DNA from: an uncultured Coriobacteriales bacterium
Lineage (GTDB): Bacteria; Actinomycetota; Coriobacteriia; Coriobacteriales; UMGS124
Direction: 5' to 3'
NCBI GenBank assembly: GCA_934662525.1
Contig: CAKUKJ010000118.1
Location: 1-6,998, forward strand
DNA: 6,998 nucleotides
The translations under genes were made by a program, and so were the position numbers. Shown piece by piece: positions 6,631-6,998 of the stretch. Position 1 is the first letter of the stretch. The number at the start of each line of letters is the position of its first letter. The notes beneath the pieces are model-generated. The model was given only the letters and a program-made list of their open reading frames with translations, did no database searches and was not told the DNA's origin.

Positions 6631-6673
6631 TGTGGTCGCCTTGCAGGCCCCGGAGGGCGGCACGGCGGCCACA
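6631..6673 (+). promoter_or_regulatory. Stem-loop just upstream of the trkA-like gene
   Basis: TGTGGTCGCC (6631-6640) pairs with GGCGGCCACA (6664-6673) over ten positions, with one G-U pair. The 23-base loop holds an inner GCCC/GGGC stem (6647-6650 with 6655-6658) closed by CGGA. It ends about 12 bases before the AAGGA ribosome binding site at 6685. Without a T-tract it is not a canonical terminator. It could act as an mRNA processing or translation control element, or be incidental. Confidence 0.4.
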
Positions 6674-6694
6674 GCGCGTTATGGAAGGATTGAT

Positions 6695-6998
6695 GTGAAG
6701 ATCATCGTCGTGGGGTGCGGCCGTGTGGGCAAGCAGCTTGCCGAGGTGCTCGACACGCCTGAGAACCAGGTGACGGTCATCGACGTGGACCCTGCGGCCT
6801 TGGCGCGCCTCTCAAGCGAGTTCCAAGGCGCGCGCGTGGTGGGGCACGGTTACGACGAAAGCGTGCTTGAGCAAGCGGGCATCCGCGAATGCGACGCCTT
6901 GGCAGCCGTCACGAGCCTGGACAACGTGAACCTCATGTCGAGCGAGGTGGCCCGGCGCCTCTACAACGTGCCCCATGTGCTCACACGCCTCATCAACC
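6695..6998 (+). CDS. trkA: TrkA-type potassium uptake regulator, N-terminal RCK domain (partial)
   Basis: The first 101 residues of a cytoplasmic RCK protein, cut by the window end. A Rossmann fold begins at once: KIIVVGCGRVGKQLAEVL carries the GXGXXG nucleotide loop (residues 8-13). VTVIDVDPAAL follows with the acidic residue at the end of strand 2 that binds the NAD(H) ribose. Next come the family signatures GHGYDESVLEQAGI, CDALAAVTSLDNVN and VARRLYNVPHVLTRLIN. TrkA proteins bind NAD(H) or other ligands and gate Trk/Ktr potassium channels (TrkH/KtrB) at the membrane. The start is GTG 6695, with AAGGA (6685-6689) 5 bases upstream; the overlapping ATG at 6693 is followed at once by TGA. A TrkH partner or second trkA may lie beyond the window. 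The C-terminal RCK_C domain is not visible, so whether it has one or two RCK units is unknown. Confidence 0.9.
   Translation, partial: MKIIVVGCGRVGKQLAEVLDTPENQVTVIDVDPAALARLSSEFQGARVVGHGYDESVLEQAGIRECDALAAVTSLDNVNLMSSEVARRLYNVPHVLTRLIN

Noticed and set aside
2422..6672. A 1416-codon open frame on the minus strand
   Set aside because: It is the register-aligned reverse of two real genes, opened by their avoidance of TTA, CTA and TCA codons. Its translation is rich in Arg, Gly, His and Val with no domain pattern, it crosses the intergenic gap, and it has no ribosome binding site.
6586..6694. c-di-AMP (ydaO-type) riboswitch before trkA
   Set aside because: The gap is short and I see only two simple hairpins, not the conserved multi-helix core of that class.
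1..6998. CRISPR array, tRNA or rRNA genes, insertion sequences, attachment sites
   Set aside because: No regularly spaced direct repeats, no tRNA cloverleaf, no transposase motif and no terminal inverted repeats with target duplications were seen by eye.

Overview
The window is high-GC bacterial DNA, most likely from a member of the Coriobacteriia (possibly the Eggerthella/Adlercreutzia/Slackia group). This is inferred from strong G/C bias at third codon positions, a PafB-PafC-like pair with no Pup/proteasome genes in view, and actinobacterial-style membrane proteins with Pro/Ala/Asp-rich tails. The genus cannot be fixed from sequence alone.

Layout. Bases 1-207 hold no convincing complete gene. 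They contain a very good intrinsic terminator on the + strand (about 140-178), possibly preceded by the last codons of an upstream + strand gene or by a small-RNA promoter. Bases 208-2206 on the minus strand hold two translationally coupled WYL-domain regulators in PafB then PafC order. Bases 2207-2361 are the divergent regulatory region, with promoter candidates for both directions. From 2362 everything runs on the + strand: an unrecognised single-pass membrane protein with a long helical outer domain and an acidic tail (2362-3924); an 850-residue polytopic M28-type peptidase homologue whose domain is split by two transmembrane hairpins and a roughly 460-residue low-complexity insert, and whose active site looks degenerate (4033-6585); and the start of a TrkA-type potassium-uptake regulator (6695 to the window edge).

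How they may work together. The PafBC-like pair is expected to act as a heteromeric transcription activator, linked in mycobacteria to the DNA-damage response, and it may control its own promoter. The three + strand genes are spaced by 108 and 109 bases, each has its own ribosome binding site, and no intrinsic terminator with a T-tract is seen between them, so they may be co-transcribed. A functional link between the two unusual membrane proteins and potassium transport is only suggested by this arrangement. The most unusual object is the split, apparently catalytically impaired M28 protein.
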